Part shown: positions 4,933 through 11,755 of the stretch, one piece after another
How positions within the stretch are numbered: position 1 is the stretch's first letter
Layout of the letters: the number at the start of each line of letters is the position of its first letter
Source of the DNA: Frondihabitans sp.
GTDB taxonomy: Bacteria > Actinomycetota > Actinomycetes > Actinomycetales > Microbacteriaceae
NCBI GenBank assembly: GCA_025464735.1
Contig: JAODMX010000199.1
Location: forward strand, 1-14,976
Reading direction: 5' to 3'
Length of the DNA stretch: 14,976 nt
The notes under the pieces: generated by a model
Databases searched by the model: none
Told to the model about the DNA's origin: nothing
The model's input: the letters and a program-made list of their open reading frames with translations, nothing else
Translations under genes and position numbers: made by a program

Positions 4933-6201
4933 CTAGCGGCCGAGCACCTGACGGTCGAGGAAAGCGCCCGAGAACTTCCCCTCGGGGTCGTACTTCTCGA
5001 CGAGCGCGCGGAACTCGGGCAGGCGCGGGTAGCGCTCCTCGATCTCCTCGGGCGTCACGGCCGAGACCTTGCCCCAGTGCGGGCGCGGCGTGAACGGGCG
5101 CAGCACCTCCTCGATCGCGGGGAGCAGCTCCTGCACCTCTGCGGTGTGTTTTGCCCAGGTGAAGTGGATCGCGAGAGAATCACGCCCCTGGGTCTCGCTC
5201 AGCCAGAAGTCGTCACCCTTGATCGTGCGGAGTTCGGTGACCAGGAGGTGCGGCTGGATTCGCTCGCTCAGGGTCCGAACCGCCGCAACAGCTTCGGCGC
5301 CTTCGTCGAGCGCAACGAAATACTCCGTCTGGATCTCGTCGCCGTTCGACGGCGTCCGGTCGAGGCGGAAGTGCGGCAGGCGCTCGGACCACGGGCCGAC
5401 CGTGCCGTCCATCGGCGTCGTGTTGTCGTCTTCGCTGACGAATCCGACGAACTCCGTGTGGCGTGTGGCGCCGCGGATCTCGTCCGGGACCTCGATGTCG
5501 TCGTGGCCCTCAGGGATCCTCGATTTCACCCACATCTGCGTGAGGATGTCGCCGTAGACGGTGAACAGGCTGACGCTGTAGCCCAGGCTCATGACTTCAC
5601 GGAGCCCCGAGCCTTCGATCGCCGCCCACGGGAGCCCGTGATAGACGTCCTGCCGGACGCGATAGCTCGGTTCGACAGCGAGAGTGAGGCGGGTGACGAC
5701 GCCGAGGGCGCCGAGGTGGATGACGCTGCCGTCGAACTCGGCCTCGCCTCGGCGGACCGTGCGGAGGGCCCCGTCGGCACCGACGAACTCGAGTGCCTGG
5801 ATCGCTGTCGAGAGGGAGCCGTTGCCGACGCCGGATCCGTGGGTTCCGGTGGCGGTCGCGCCGCCGACCGAGATGTGCGGGAGAGAACCCATGTTGTGCA
5901 GGGCGAGGCCCTCGGCTTCGAGTGCCGTTGCGACCACGCCGTAGCGGACCCCTGCGCCGACCGTGACCGAACGCCGGTCGCCGGCGATCTCGAGGTCGAG
6001 CGGGAGCTCGGTGGTGCTCACGAGGACCCCTGGGCCGTCGGCCACGTCGTTGAACGAGTGGCGCGTGCCAAGGGCGCGGATGTGAGGCTCGGCAGCCACC
6101 GCCTCCTGCAGCTCAGCGATGGATCGGGGGTGCAGGATGCGCGAGGCGCCGTACACATGCGTGCCGGCCCAGTTCTGCTCTCGCTCAGCGGTGAACGTCA
6201 T
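4933..6201 (-). CDS. FAD-dependent alditol (xylitol) oxidase, VAO/PCMH family
   Basis: The 422-residue protein closely follows Streptomyces coelicolor AldO (about 418 residues) in length and motifs. AldO oxidises the terminal hydroxyl of sugar alcohols such as xylitol and sorbitol with O2, giving aldose and H2O2. Visible are NWAG at the start, RALGTRHSFND (42-52), where H48 corresponds to the histidine that carries covalent FAD, GSLPHISVGGATATGTHGSG (105-124) for FAD pyrophosphate binding, LGALGVVTRLTL (163-174), and active-site equivalents E323 and R325 in VTELRTIKG and K378 in PHWGK. There is no signal peptide, so a cytoplasmic enzyme is expected. An alternative is a related aldonolactone oxidase, but the AldO likeness extends over the whole length. 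The ribosome site is weak. A 32-base palindrome sits 36 bases upstream of the start and probably controls this gene. Confidence 0.9.
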   Translation of the reverse strand: MTFTAEREQNWAGTHVYGASRILHPRSIAELQEAVAAEPHIRALGTRHSFNDVADGPGVLVSTTELPLDLEIAGDRRSVTVGAGVRYGVVATALEAEGLALHNMGSLPHISVGGATATGTHGSGVGNGSLSTAIQALEFVGADGALRTVRRGEAEFDGSVIHLGALGVVTRLTLAVEPSYRVRQDVYHGLPWAAIEGSGLREVMSLGYSVSLFTVYGDILTQMWVKSRIPEGHDDIEVPDEIRGATRHTEFVGFVSEDDNTTPMDGTVGPWSERLPHFRLDRTPSNGDEIQTEYFVALDEGAEAVAAVRTLSERIQPHLLVTELRTIKGDDFWLSETQGRDSLAIHFTWAKHTAEVQELLPAIEEVLRPFTPRPHWGKVSAVTPEEIEERYPRLPEFRALVEKYDPEGKFSGAFLDRQVLGR

Positions 6202-6237
6202 ATCGACACTTTGCCATGCCTCGGACCATTCGGAAAG

Positions 6238-6269
6238 ACCTAATTGTTGATTGCTACAACAAATTAGGT
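6238..6269. promoter_or_regulatory. AT-rich inverted repeat, probable operator of the alditol oxidase gene
   Basis: Left arm ACCTAATTGTTG (6238-6249) and right arm CAACAAATTAGGT (6257-6269) are inverted copies, differing by one extra A, around a 7-base centre. The block is strikingly AT-rich in otherwise G/C-rich DNA. It lies directly after the PhzF stop and 36 bases before the alditol oxidase ATG. The half-site resembles TTAGTTTGTT operators bound by XylR-type ROK repressors; that comparison is from memory. A terminator for the PhzF operon is the alternative, but the stem is AT-rich and lacks a following T-run. Confidence 0.55.
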
Positions 6270-6270
6270 T

Positions 6271-6990
6271 TCATTCAATGTGAACGCTCACATCAGGATC
6301 CAGAACGACGCGGCCACCAAGGTCGACCAGATCACCAGAGACAAGTCGGGTCGACACTCGCGAGCCACCGCCCTGGACGATCTCGAGATCGCGGCCAAGC
6401 CTGGGCGTGATCGCCACCGCGGCCGCGCCCGTCGCCTCGTCTTCTGCGATCCCCATCTCGGGCGCGAACATACGCGAGCGGATTCGGCCTGACGGTTCGT
6501 CCACCCAGGAGTAGGCGTAGTGATGGCCGCTCGCGTACGCGGCGGGGTCGAGCGCATCGACGTCTGCAGGATGGTCGAGCTCATGCCAGATGAAATCAGG
6601 GGCCCAGGATGCTCGACCCGTGACCCAGGTCAGGTCACCTTCGTAGCGCACGGCGACGTCGCCCGCGGGTACTGCCAACACGGCCACCGGCCGACCGATC
6701 GACCTCAGCCACCAGGCCGTGCCAACCGTCGGGTGGCCTGCGAAGGGCAGCTCCTGGGCCGGCGTGAAGATGCGGATACGTGCGACGGCGCGCGGACCGT
6801 CGTGAGCGTCGACGTCGTCGAGACCGTCGATGAAGACCGTCTCGCTGAAGCCGAGTCGCGTCGCGATCTCCTGCTCTCGACCCCGCGTGTCGTCAGACGT
6901 CTCAAGGATGCCCAGTGGATTGCCGCGAGAACCATCCGGCGTGGTGAAGACACGGACGACGTGGACGCCGATCTCGGCGGCTTCGGTCAC
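6271..6990 (-). CDS. PhzF family isomerase-like protein
   Basis: The 239-residue protein belongs to the PhzF/diaminopimelate-epimerase-fold family. Motifs are VRVFT (12-16), GNPLGI (23-28), LGFSETVF (46-53) in which E50 matches the catalytic glutamate of PhzF, RIRIFTPAQELPFAGHPTVG (71-90), and RMFAPEMGIAEDEATGAAA (173-191). Members act as isomerases on small metabolites; most have no known substrate. It is somewhat shorter than the usual 260-300 residues, with a compact second half, but both halves of the fold appear present. It starts with a GTG that overlaps the stop of the upstream dehydrogenase (GTGA), and GGGAAG precedes it, so the two are translationally coupled. No phenazine genes are nearby, so phenazine synthesis is not suggested. 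Confidence 0.85.
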   Translation of the reverse strand: MTEAAEIGVHVVRVFTTPDGSRGNPLGILETSDDTRGREQEIATRLGFSETVFIDGLDDVDAHDGPRAVARIRIFTPAQELPFAGHPTVGTAWWLRSIGRPVAVLAVPAGDVAVRYEGDLTWVTGRASWAPDFIWHELDHPADVDALDPAAYASGHHYAYSWVDEPSGRIRSRMFAPEMGIAEDEATGAAAVAITPRLGRDLEIVQGGGSRVSTRLVSGDLVDLGGRVVLDPDVSVHIE

Positions 6991-7850
6991 GCTTTCTTCC
7001 CAGCGAACTTCTCGTAGACGGCAGAGATGTCATCGCCGCCGTGGCCGAGCTCGGACGCGCCCGCGTAGACCGTCGAGAGAGCCTCGAGCACGGTGGCGTC
7101 GATGCCGGCGTTCCGAGCCGTCTCGGTGATGAGACCGACGTCTTTTCTCAGACCGTCGAGCGCGAACGATGCCGGGTACTCATGAGCAATCATGTTCGCG
7201 CCTTTCTGATGGGCGTACGGGGTGTCGGAAGCTCCGCCGCCGATGGCCTGAAGGAACAGGTCGGGATCGAGGCCCAGTGCACCGGCAAGCGCAAGAGACT
7301 GGGCGATGCCCGCCGTGATGGTGGCGATCCAGGCATTGGCGGCGAGCTTGAGGGCGGAGCCGTTGCCCACGCGCTCCCCCGCATTCACCGTCTTACTGCC
7401 CATCGCGTCGAGAACCGGCTTCACCGCGTCGATAAGCACCGGATCGCCCGCCGCAAGCATCACCAGCTTCCCCGTTTCGGCCGGCGTCTTCGTGCCGAGC
7501 ATCATCGCTTCGACGAGCTGGATCTGTGCGGTCTGCGCGAGTCGGGCCACGCGAGCGGTGCCGTCGACACCGATGGTGCTCGCCTGGATCCAGATGGCGT
7601 CGCCCGGCACCTCGTCGGCGACCTCGCCGAGGATGCTGAGCACGGAGTCGGCGTCGAACAGGATCGACACCACGACGTTTGCCTCACGGACCGCGTCTGC
7701 CGCTGTTGCCGCGACAGTCGCGCCGTCCGCCGCGAGCGGGACGGCCTTGTCGGAGTGCCTGTTCCAGACGGTCACGTCGAAACCCTCGCGGAGGAGCGTG
7801 CGCGCCACTCCCTGCCCCATGATGCCAAGCCCCAGGACTGTCACCTTCAT
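6987..7850 (-). CDS. NAD(P)-dependent beta-hydroxyacid dehydrogenase / imine-reductase-like oxidoreductase
   Basis: The 287-residue protein is of the 3-hydroxyisobutyrate dehydrogenase superfamily. VLGLGIMGQGVA (5-16) is the Rossmann dinucleotide loop; VWNRHSDKA (28-36) has Asn-Arg after the second strand, which usually points to NADP(H). ASTIGVDGT (90-98) is the substrate-binding strand, LGTKTPAETGKLVMLAAG (118-135) the next signature, and GNGSALKLAANAW (162-174) has the catalytic K168 and N172; LRKDVGL (234-240) follows. The ATG at 7850 has AAGGGAG 8 bases upstream and starts right at the Rossmann strand; a GTG-type start 21 bases earlier is less likely. The natural substrate cannot be read from sequence: 3-hydroxyisobutyrate, tartronate semialdehyde, glyoxylate or a cyclic imine are all possible. 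It forms a coupled pair with PhzF. Confidence 0.88.
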   Translation of the reverse strand: MKVTVLGLGIMGQGVARTLLREGFDVTVWNRHSDKAVPLAADGATVAATAADAVREANVVVSILFDADSVLSILGEVADEVPGDAIWIQASTIGVDGTARVARLAQTAQIQLVEAMMLGTKTPAETGKLVMLAAGDPVLIDAVKPVLDAMGSKTVNAGERVGNGSALKLAANAWIATITAGIAQSLALAGALGLDPDLFLQAIGGGASDTPYAHQKGANMIAHEYPASFALDGLRKDVGLITETARNAGIDATVLEALSTVYAGASELGHGGDDISAVYEKFAGKKA

Positions 7851-7974
7851 CTGCCGCACTCCCTTGACCATCCCTCGCTACATCGTCGCCGACCTTTGGC
7901 GCTCGGTTTCACGCTACCCGCTGCACGGGGGCGTGGCCGCGGTTCCCACTCTGCCCGACCCGCCGCGCGCCAGC

Positions 7975-10137
7975 TCAGCGCCAGTCGTCAGGCGGCAGCG
8001 TTTCGTCGTACGGATCGTCGGACGGCGCGTCGGCCCAGTCGGCGACGAGGTCGGGCTCGGGGTCGGCGGCGCCATCGGCGGCATCAGGGAGAAAGCCGCC
8101 GACCGGGGACGACGAGCTTGCGCCCCGCGCCCCGTCTCGACCTTCAGTAGCGCCGAAGGAAGGCCCGCCCTGCCGACGAGCGCGAGCGGCACCTCCGACG
8201 GCAGCACCAGCACCGGCACCCTCACCGGCGCCGCCCGCACCGCCCCGCGCCGCCACGTCTTCGGGCGACTCCCCGGCGACGAGGTCGAGCAGTTGCTGGC
8301 CGTAGGTCTCGAGCTTCTTCTGGCCGACACCGGAGATGGCGCCCAGCTGATCGAACGATGTGGGGCGGGCCGTCGCGACGCCACGAAGGGTGACGTCGCC
8401 GAAGACGACGTAGGCCGGAACGCCCGCGGCGCGTGCAGTCAACGACCGCCACGCGCGAAGTGTCTCGAAGAGACCCTGCGCCTCAACCGGGAGGTCGGCG
8501 GCGGCCGCGCCAGAGCCGGATCCGCCACGGCGAGACGAGCGAGCCGGTCGGGCAACCCGCTCGGGCTCCTTGCGCAGACGCACGGGACGGGCACCGGAAA
8601 GGACGGCAGAGGAGTCTTCGGTGATCAGGAGGGTGCCGTAGCCGTCGGGTGACACGGCCAAGAGCCCCTGGGCCAGCATCTGGCGAACGACACCACGCCA
8701 CTCCACATCGGTGAACTCCGCCCCGATGCCGAAGGTCGAGAGGGCCTCGTGGCCGTTCTGCGACATGCGCGGGGTGCGCTTGCCCAGCAGAATGTCGATC
8801 AGGTGGCCGGCACCGAACTGCTGGTTGCGCTCGCGCTTGAGGCGCACCACCGTCGATAGAAGCTTCTGAGCCGGAACTGTGCCGTCGATGGAGACCGGCG
8901 GAGTGAGACACGTATCGCAGTTGCCGCAGGGCGTGGAGGCCTGACCGAAATAGCCGAGGAGTTGCACCCGACGGCACTCGACTGTCTCGCAGAGGGCGAG
9001 CATGGCGTCCAGATGTGCGGTGAGTTTGCGGCGGTGCGCGGCGTCGCCCTCGGACTGATCGATCATTCGCCGCTGCTGCATAACGTCTTGGAGGCCATAG
9101 GCCAGCCAGGCGGTCGACGGCAGGCCGTCGCGGCCGGCACGACCGGTCTCCTGGTAGTACCCCTCGACCGACTTGGGGAGGTCGAGGTGGGCGACAAACC
9201 GGACATCGGGTTTGTCGATGCCCATGCCGAACGCGACGGTGGCGACCATCACGATGCCGTCCTCGCGCAAAAAACGAGACTGATTGCGCTGACGCGTGCC
9301 CGCGTCGAGGCCCGCGTGGTACGGCAGTGCAGGAATACCGTGGTCGACCAGCGACTGCGCGGTCTTCTCGACGGACGCGCGCGACAGACAATAGACAATG
9401 CCGGCATCGCCGGGGTGTTCGGTCTGGATCAGTCGGAGCACCTGCTGCAGGGGCTGCGCCTTGGCCTCGATGCGGTACTGGATGTTCGGCCGGTCGAAGT
9501 CGGCAACGAAATGCCGGGCACCGTCGAGTTCGAGCCTGGTCGAGATCTCTCGATGGGTCGTCTCGGTCGCGGTGGCCGTGAGCGCGATGCGCGGCACCTG
9601 AGGCCAGCGCTCGTGCAGCACCGACAGCTCGAGGTAATCGGGACGGAAGTCGTGGCCCCACTGCGCCACGCAGTGAGCTTCATCGATGGCGAAGAGCGCG
9701 ATGGTGCCCTCGTCGAGGAGCTGCTTCGTCGACTCGAGCTTGAGGCGCTCGGGGGCGAGGTAGAGCATGTCGAGCTCACCCGAACGGAAGGCTCGTTCAA
9801 CCAGGCGACGCTGATCAGGATCCTGAGTGGAATTGAGGAAGGCGGCACGGACTCCCACGGCCTCGAGCGCATCGACCTGGTCTTGCATGAGTGCGATGAG
9901 AGGCGAGACGACGATGCCGACCCCGTCTCGGACGAGCGCGGGCACCTGGTAGCAGAGCGACTTGCCGCCGCCCGTCGGCATCAGGACGAGAGCGTCGCCA
10001 CCCCCGACGACCTGCTCGATGATCGCGGCCTGATTGCCCCGGAACGAGTCGTAGCCGAAGACGTTGTGGAGCACGTCCAGGGCGCGCCTGTCGTCAGGAG
10101 CCACGTCGTGAAAGTCGAGAGGAGGAGCGGAAGTCAC
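7975..10137 (-). CDS. recQ: ATP-dependent DNA helicase RecQ
   Basis: The 720-residue protein is a 3'-5' DNA helicase for recombinational repair and restart of stalled forks. Domains in order: helicase core with [11 protein letters not shown] (Walker A, 50-60), DEAH (152-155), TATATE (187-192) and the motif VI block [10 protein letters not shown] (329-338); RQC zinc site with C388, C404, C407 and C410 (CGNCDTC); winged helix to about 520; a linker; an HRDC domain (about 550-625) containing [14 protein letters not shown] low-complexity Gly/Ala tail of about 95 residues follows, ending in a strongly acidic stretch [15 protein letters not shown]. coli RecQ is about 609 residues, so this tail is extra. 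The start is a GTG at 10137, 9 bases after the CPBP gene stop, with no clear ribosome site; the motif spacing supports a start near here. Confidence 0.95.
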   Translation of the reverse strand: MTSAPPLDFHDVAPDDRRALDVLHNVFGYDSFRGNQAAIIEQVVGGGDALVLMPTGGGKSLCYQVPALVRDGVGIVVSPLIALMQDQVDALEAVGVRAAFLNSTQDPDQRRLVERAFRSGELDMLYLAPERLKLESTKQLLDEGTIALFAIDEAHCVAQWGHDFRPDYLELSVLHERWPQVPRIALTATATETTHREISTRLELDGARHFVADFDRPNIQYRIEAKAQPLQQVLRLIQTEHPGDAGIVYCLSRASVEKTAQSLVDHGIPALPYHAGLDAGTRQRNQSRFLREDGIVMVATVAFGMGIDKPDVRFVAHLDLPKSVEGYYQETGRAGRDGLPSTAWLAYGLQDVMQQRRMIDQSEGDAAHRRKLTAHLDAMLALCETVECRRVQLLGYFGQASTPCGNCDTCLTPPVSIDGTVPAQKLLSTVVRLKRERNQQFGAGHLIDILLGKRTPRMSQNGHEALSTFGIGAEFTDVEWRGVVRQMLAQGLLAVSPDGYGTLLITEDSSAVLSGARPVRLRKEPERVARPARSSRRGGSGSGAAAADLPVEAQGLFETLRAWRSLTARAAGVPAYVVFGDVTLRGVATARPTSFDQLGAISGVGQKKLETYGQQLLDLVAGESPEDVAARGGAGGAGEGAGAGAAVGGAARARRQGGPSFGATEGRDGARGASSSSPVGGFLPDAADGAADPEPDLVADWADAPSDDPYDETLPPDDWR

Positions 10138-10146
10138 GCGGGAAGT

Positions 10147-11118
10147 CTACGAGGCGCCACCGACGCGGGGACTCGGTGGCGTGGGGTTGGGGATAAGTTG
10201 CGCCGGGGATCCGGGTGCTGTGGACGGCGCAATGCGTTCCGGCTGGTGCTTCCGGGCAAGGCCGGTCACCAGCAGCACGTAGACGGCCGACGCTACGACC
10301 GTGATCGCCGCCCCGACGGGCGTGCCGTCCGACTCCGTCGAGGTCACGACCGGGGCCGCCACGATGAATACCACGACGTTGTTGATGACGTGCGCGACGA
10401 GCCCGGCCTCGAGTCCTCCCGTTCTCCAGGTGAGGTAGGCGAACGAGACGCCGAGCGCGGCCACGTCGAGCTTGCCCCAGACGTTGTAGTTGTGCGCGAA
10501 AGCGAAGCCGACCGTGGGCACGACGATGGCGACGATGGGCCAGCGGAACCAGGATCCCAGGGCCTGCATCCCGAGACCGCGGAACGCGAACTCTTCTCCC
10601 GCGGCCTGGAATGGCACGAGCAGCACGATCAGCACGATCGACACGGCCAGAGCCCCCGGCGGCGTCGCCTGCTCTGCGCCGCCCGTATCGCCCTGCCAGG
10701 ACGCGGGCACGATGAGGCCGAGCATGATCGTGATCGCCATGTAGACGACGCCCGGCACAATGAGCCTGGCCAGCCAACGCCAGCGGAGGCGGCCCATGAC
10801 GCTGGTGAGCTGTCCGAATGTTCCGAGGCGCGCGATGCGGACGCCGAGCAGGACCGCGGGGAGCATCGTCGCCACCGAACCCAGAGTGAACAGCATCACC
10901 AGTGGATCGGAGGCATTCTGCTGGTCTTGGGCCTGCGCCTTGAGGAGCGCAACCTCCGCCTGGTGTCCGCCGACCGCCTCGACGATGCCGAGAACGATCA
11001 GCTGGTAGACGAACGAGAAGCCGTAGTAGAGGACGCCTCCGACCAGGATCGCCAGGAGCGGCTTGTACCACCTGAAGGTCGGCAGGATCCGGAACATCCG
11101 GTGGTAGGCGAAGATCAC
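10147..11118 (-). CDS. CPBP family intramembrane glutamic endopeptidase-like protein
   Basis: The 323-residue polytopic membrane protein has the three CPBP (Abi/Rce1-like) signatures: AGEEFAFRG with E175, E176 and R180, FAFAH with F205 and H209, and HVINN with H243 and N247. About eight hydrophobic segments are visible between residues 20 and 287, followed by a Pro/Ser-rich cytoplasmic-type tail (about 288-323). Family members are membrane proteases or protease-like maturation factors; roles in peptide processing, bacteriocin self-immunity and signalling are known, but many are uncharacterised. The start is uncertain: GTG at 11118 gives the longest frame, ATG at 11097 (residue 8) is possible, and neither has a good ribosome site. 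It ends 9 bases before recQ and could be co-transcribed with it; a shared function is not evident. Confidence 0.85.
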   Translation of the reverse strand: MIFAYHRMFRILPTFRWYKPLLAILVGGVLYYGFSFVYQLIVLGIVEAVGGHQAEVALLKAQAQDQQNASDPLVMLFTLGSVATMLPAVLLGVRIARLGTFGQLTSVMGRLRWRWLARLIVPGVVYMAITIMLGLIVPASWQGDTGGAEQATPPGALAVSIVLIVLLVPFQAAGEEFAFRGLGMQALGSWFRWPIVAIVVPTVGFAFAHNYNVWGKLDVAALGVSFAYLTWRTGGLEAGLVAHVINNVVVFIVAAPVVTSTESDGTPVGAAITVVASAVYVLLVTGLARKHQPERIAPSTAPGSPAQLIPNPTPPSPRVGGAS

Positions 11119-11176
11119 CCACCGAGGGTACCCGGCTGGTGCTTGCGGCCCGCTGTCGCTCGCGCGCGGCGGCGGG

Positions 11177-11204
11177 CGCCAGGCGGCAGACGCCAGGCGG
11201 CAGA
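11177..11204. repeat. Tandem duplicate of a 14-base unit
   Basis: CGCCAGGCGGCAGA occurs twice head to tail (11177-11190 and 11191-11204), followed by a partial third CGCC, just downstream of the acetyltransferase stop. The G/C-rich unit can also fold on itself (GGCG/CGCC). It may contribute to transcript ending, but no T-run follows. Confidence 0.6.
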
Positions 11205-11208
11205 CGCC

Positions 11209-11646
11209 TCAGTCGGCGATCAGCCGCTTGCCGAAGCCGAGCGCGCCGTCGGGCGCGTAGTCGAGCCGTTCGTAGAAACCGATGACCGCATCGTTTCCGG
11301 CGCGCACCTGCACGTTGATCTTCGGGCAGCCGAGTTCGGTGAGGCGGCGCTCGGCCTCCGCCATGATCTGGGCGCCGAGCTTCTCGCCGCGGCGCGAGGG
11401 GTCGACCGCGACGTAGTAGACCCAGCCGCGGTGGCCGTCGTAGCCGGCCATGGCGGTCGCGATCGGTGAGGCCGCGCCAGCAGCCCCGTCGCCCACGCCG
11501 ACCAGGAAGAGCTCCGGCTGCACTCGGAGCTTGCGCGCGATGTCCTTGCGCGGGTCGTTCCAGGGGCGCGTGAGGCCGCAGGCCTCCCAGAGCGCGACGA
11601 CGGCGTCCGTCTCGGTCGGAGTCGGGTCGAAGGGGCGAATGTGCAT
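11209..11646 (-). CDS. GNAT family N-acetyltransferase, YpeA-like
   Basis: The 145-residue protein resembles E. coli YpeA along its whole length: MHIRPFDPT, LWEACGLTRPWNDPRKDIARK (19-39), FLVG, GYDGHRGWVYYVAV (68-81), RRGEKLGAQIM (85-95), which is the acetyl-CoA pyrophosphate loop, GCPKINVQVR (106-115), FYERLDY (124-130) and GKRLI (139-143). GNAT enzymes transfer an acetyl group from acetyl-CoA to an amine; the substrate of the YpeA group is not known to me. The frame is open upstream to 11862, but that would overlap sbcC by 107 bases and adds text without family likeness, so the ATG at 11646 is chosen. It has no good ribosome site. TTGACA- and TTGACC-like hexamers lie upstream (11702-11697 and 11683-11678), so it probably has its own promoter and might be leaderless. 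Confidence 0.9.
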   Translation of the reverse strand: MHIRPFDPTPTETDAVVALWEACGLTRPWNDPRKDIARKLRVQPELFLVGVGDGAAGAASPIATAMAGYDGHRGWVYYVAVDPSRRGEKLGAQIMAEAERRLTELGCPKINVQVRAGNDAVIGFYERLDYAPDGALGFGKRLIAD

Positions 11647-11671
11647 CGTTCGAGTGTGGGGCGCATTCCCA

Positions 11672-11744
11672 ATCGGGGTCAAATCGCCCCAAACCGTGTC
11701 AAAAGGGACACTGGCTGCCGGTGTGACCCCGATCCTGAACGGTT
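11672..11744. promoter_or_regulatory. Nested inverted repeats in the sbcC-acetyltransferase gap
   Basis: Three inverted pairs lie in one 109-base gap: ATCGGGGTCA (11672-11681) with TGACCCCGAT (11724-11733); GTGTC (11696-11700) with GACAC (11707-11711); AACCGT (11692-11697) with ACGGTT (11739-11744). A TTGACA hexamer on the minus strand (11702-11697) lies within. The set could be an operator for the acetyltransferase promoter or a structured end of the sbcC transcript. Confidence 0.45.
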
Positions 11745-11755
11745 GCGCCACCGCG

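Noticed and set aside
6271..6990. Phenazine biosynthesis locus suggested by PhzF
   Set aside because: No other phz genes are present, and PhzF-like proteins are widespread in bacteria that make no phenazine.
8962..11469. An 835-codon plus-strand open frame opposite recQ, the CPBP gene and the acetyltransferase
   Set aside because: It spans three well-recognised minus-strand genes and their gaps, and its translation is Arg/Asp/His-rich with no family resemblance. It is open because third-position G/C bias removes stops in the opposite strand.
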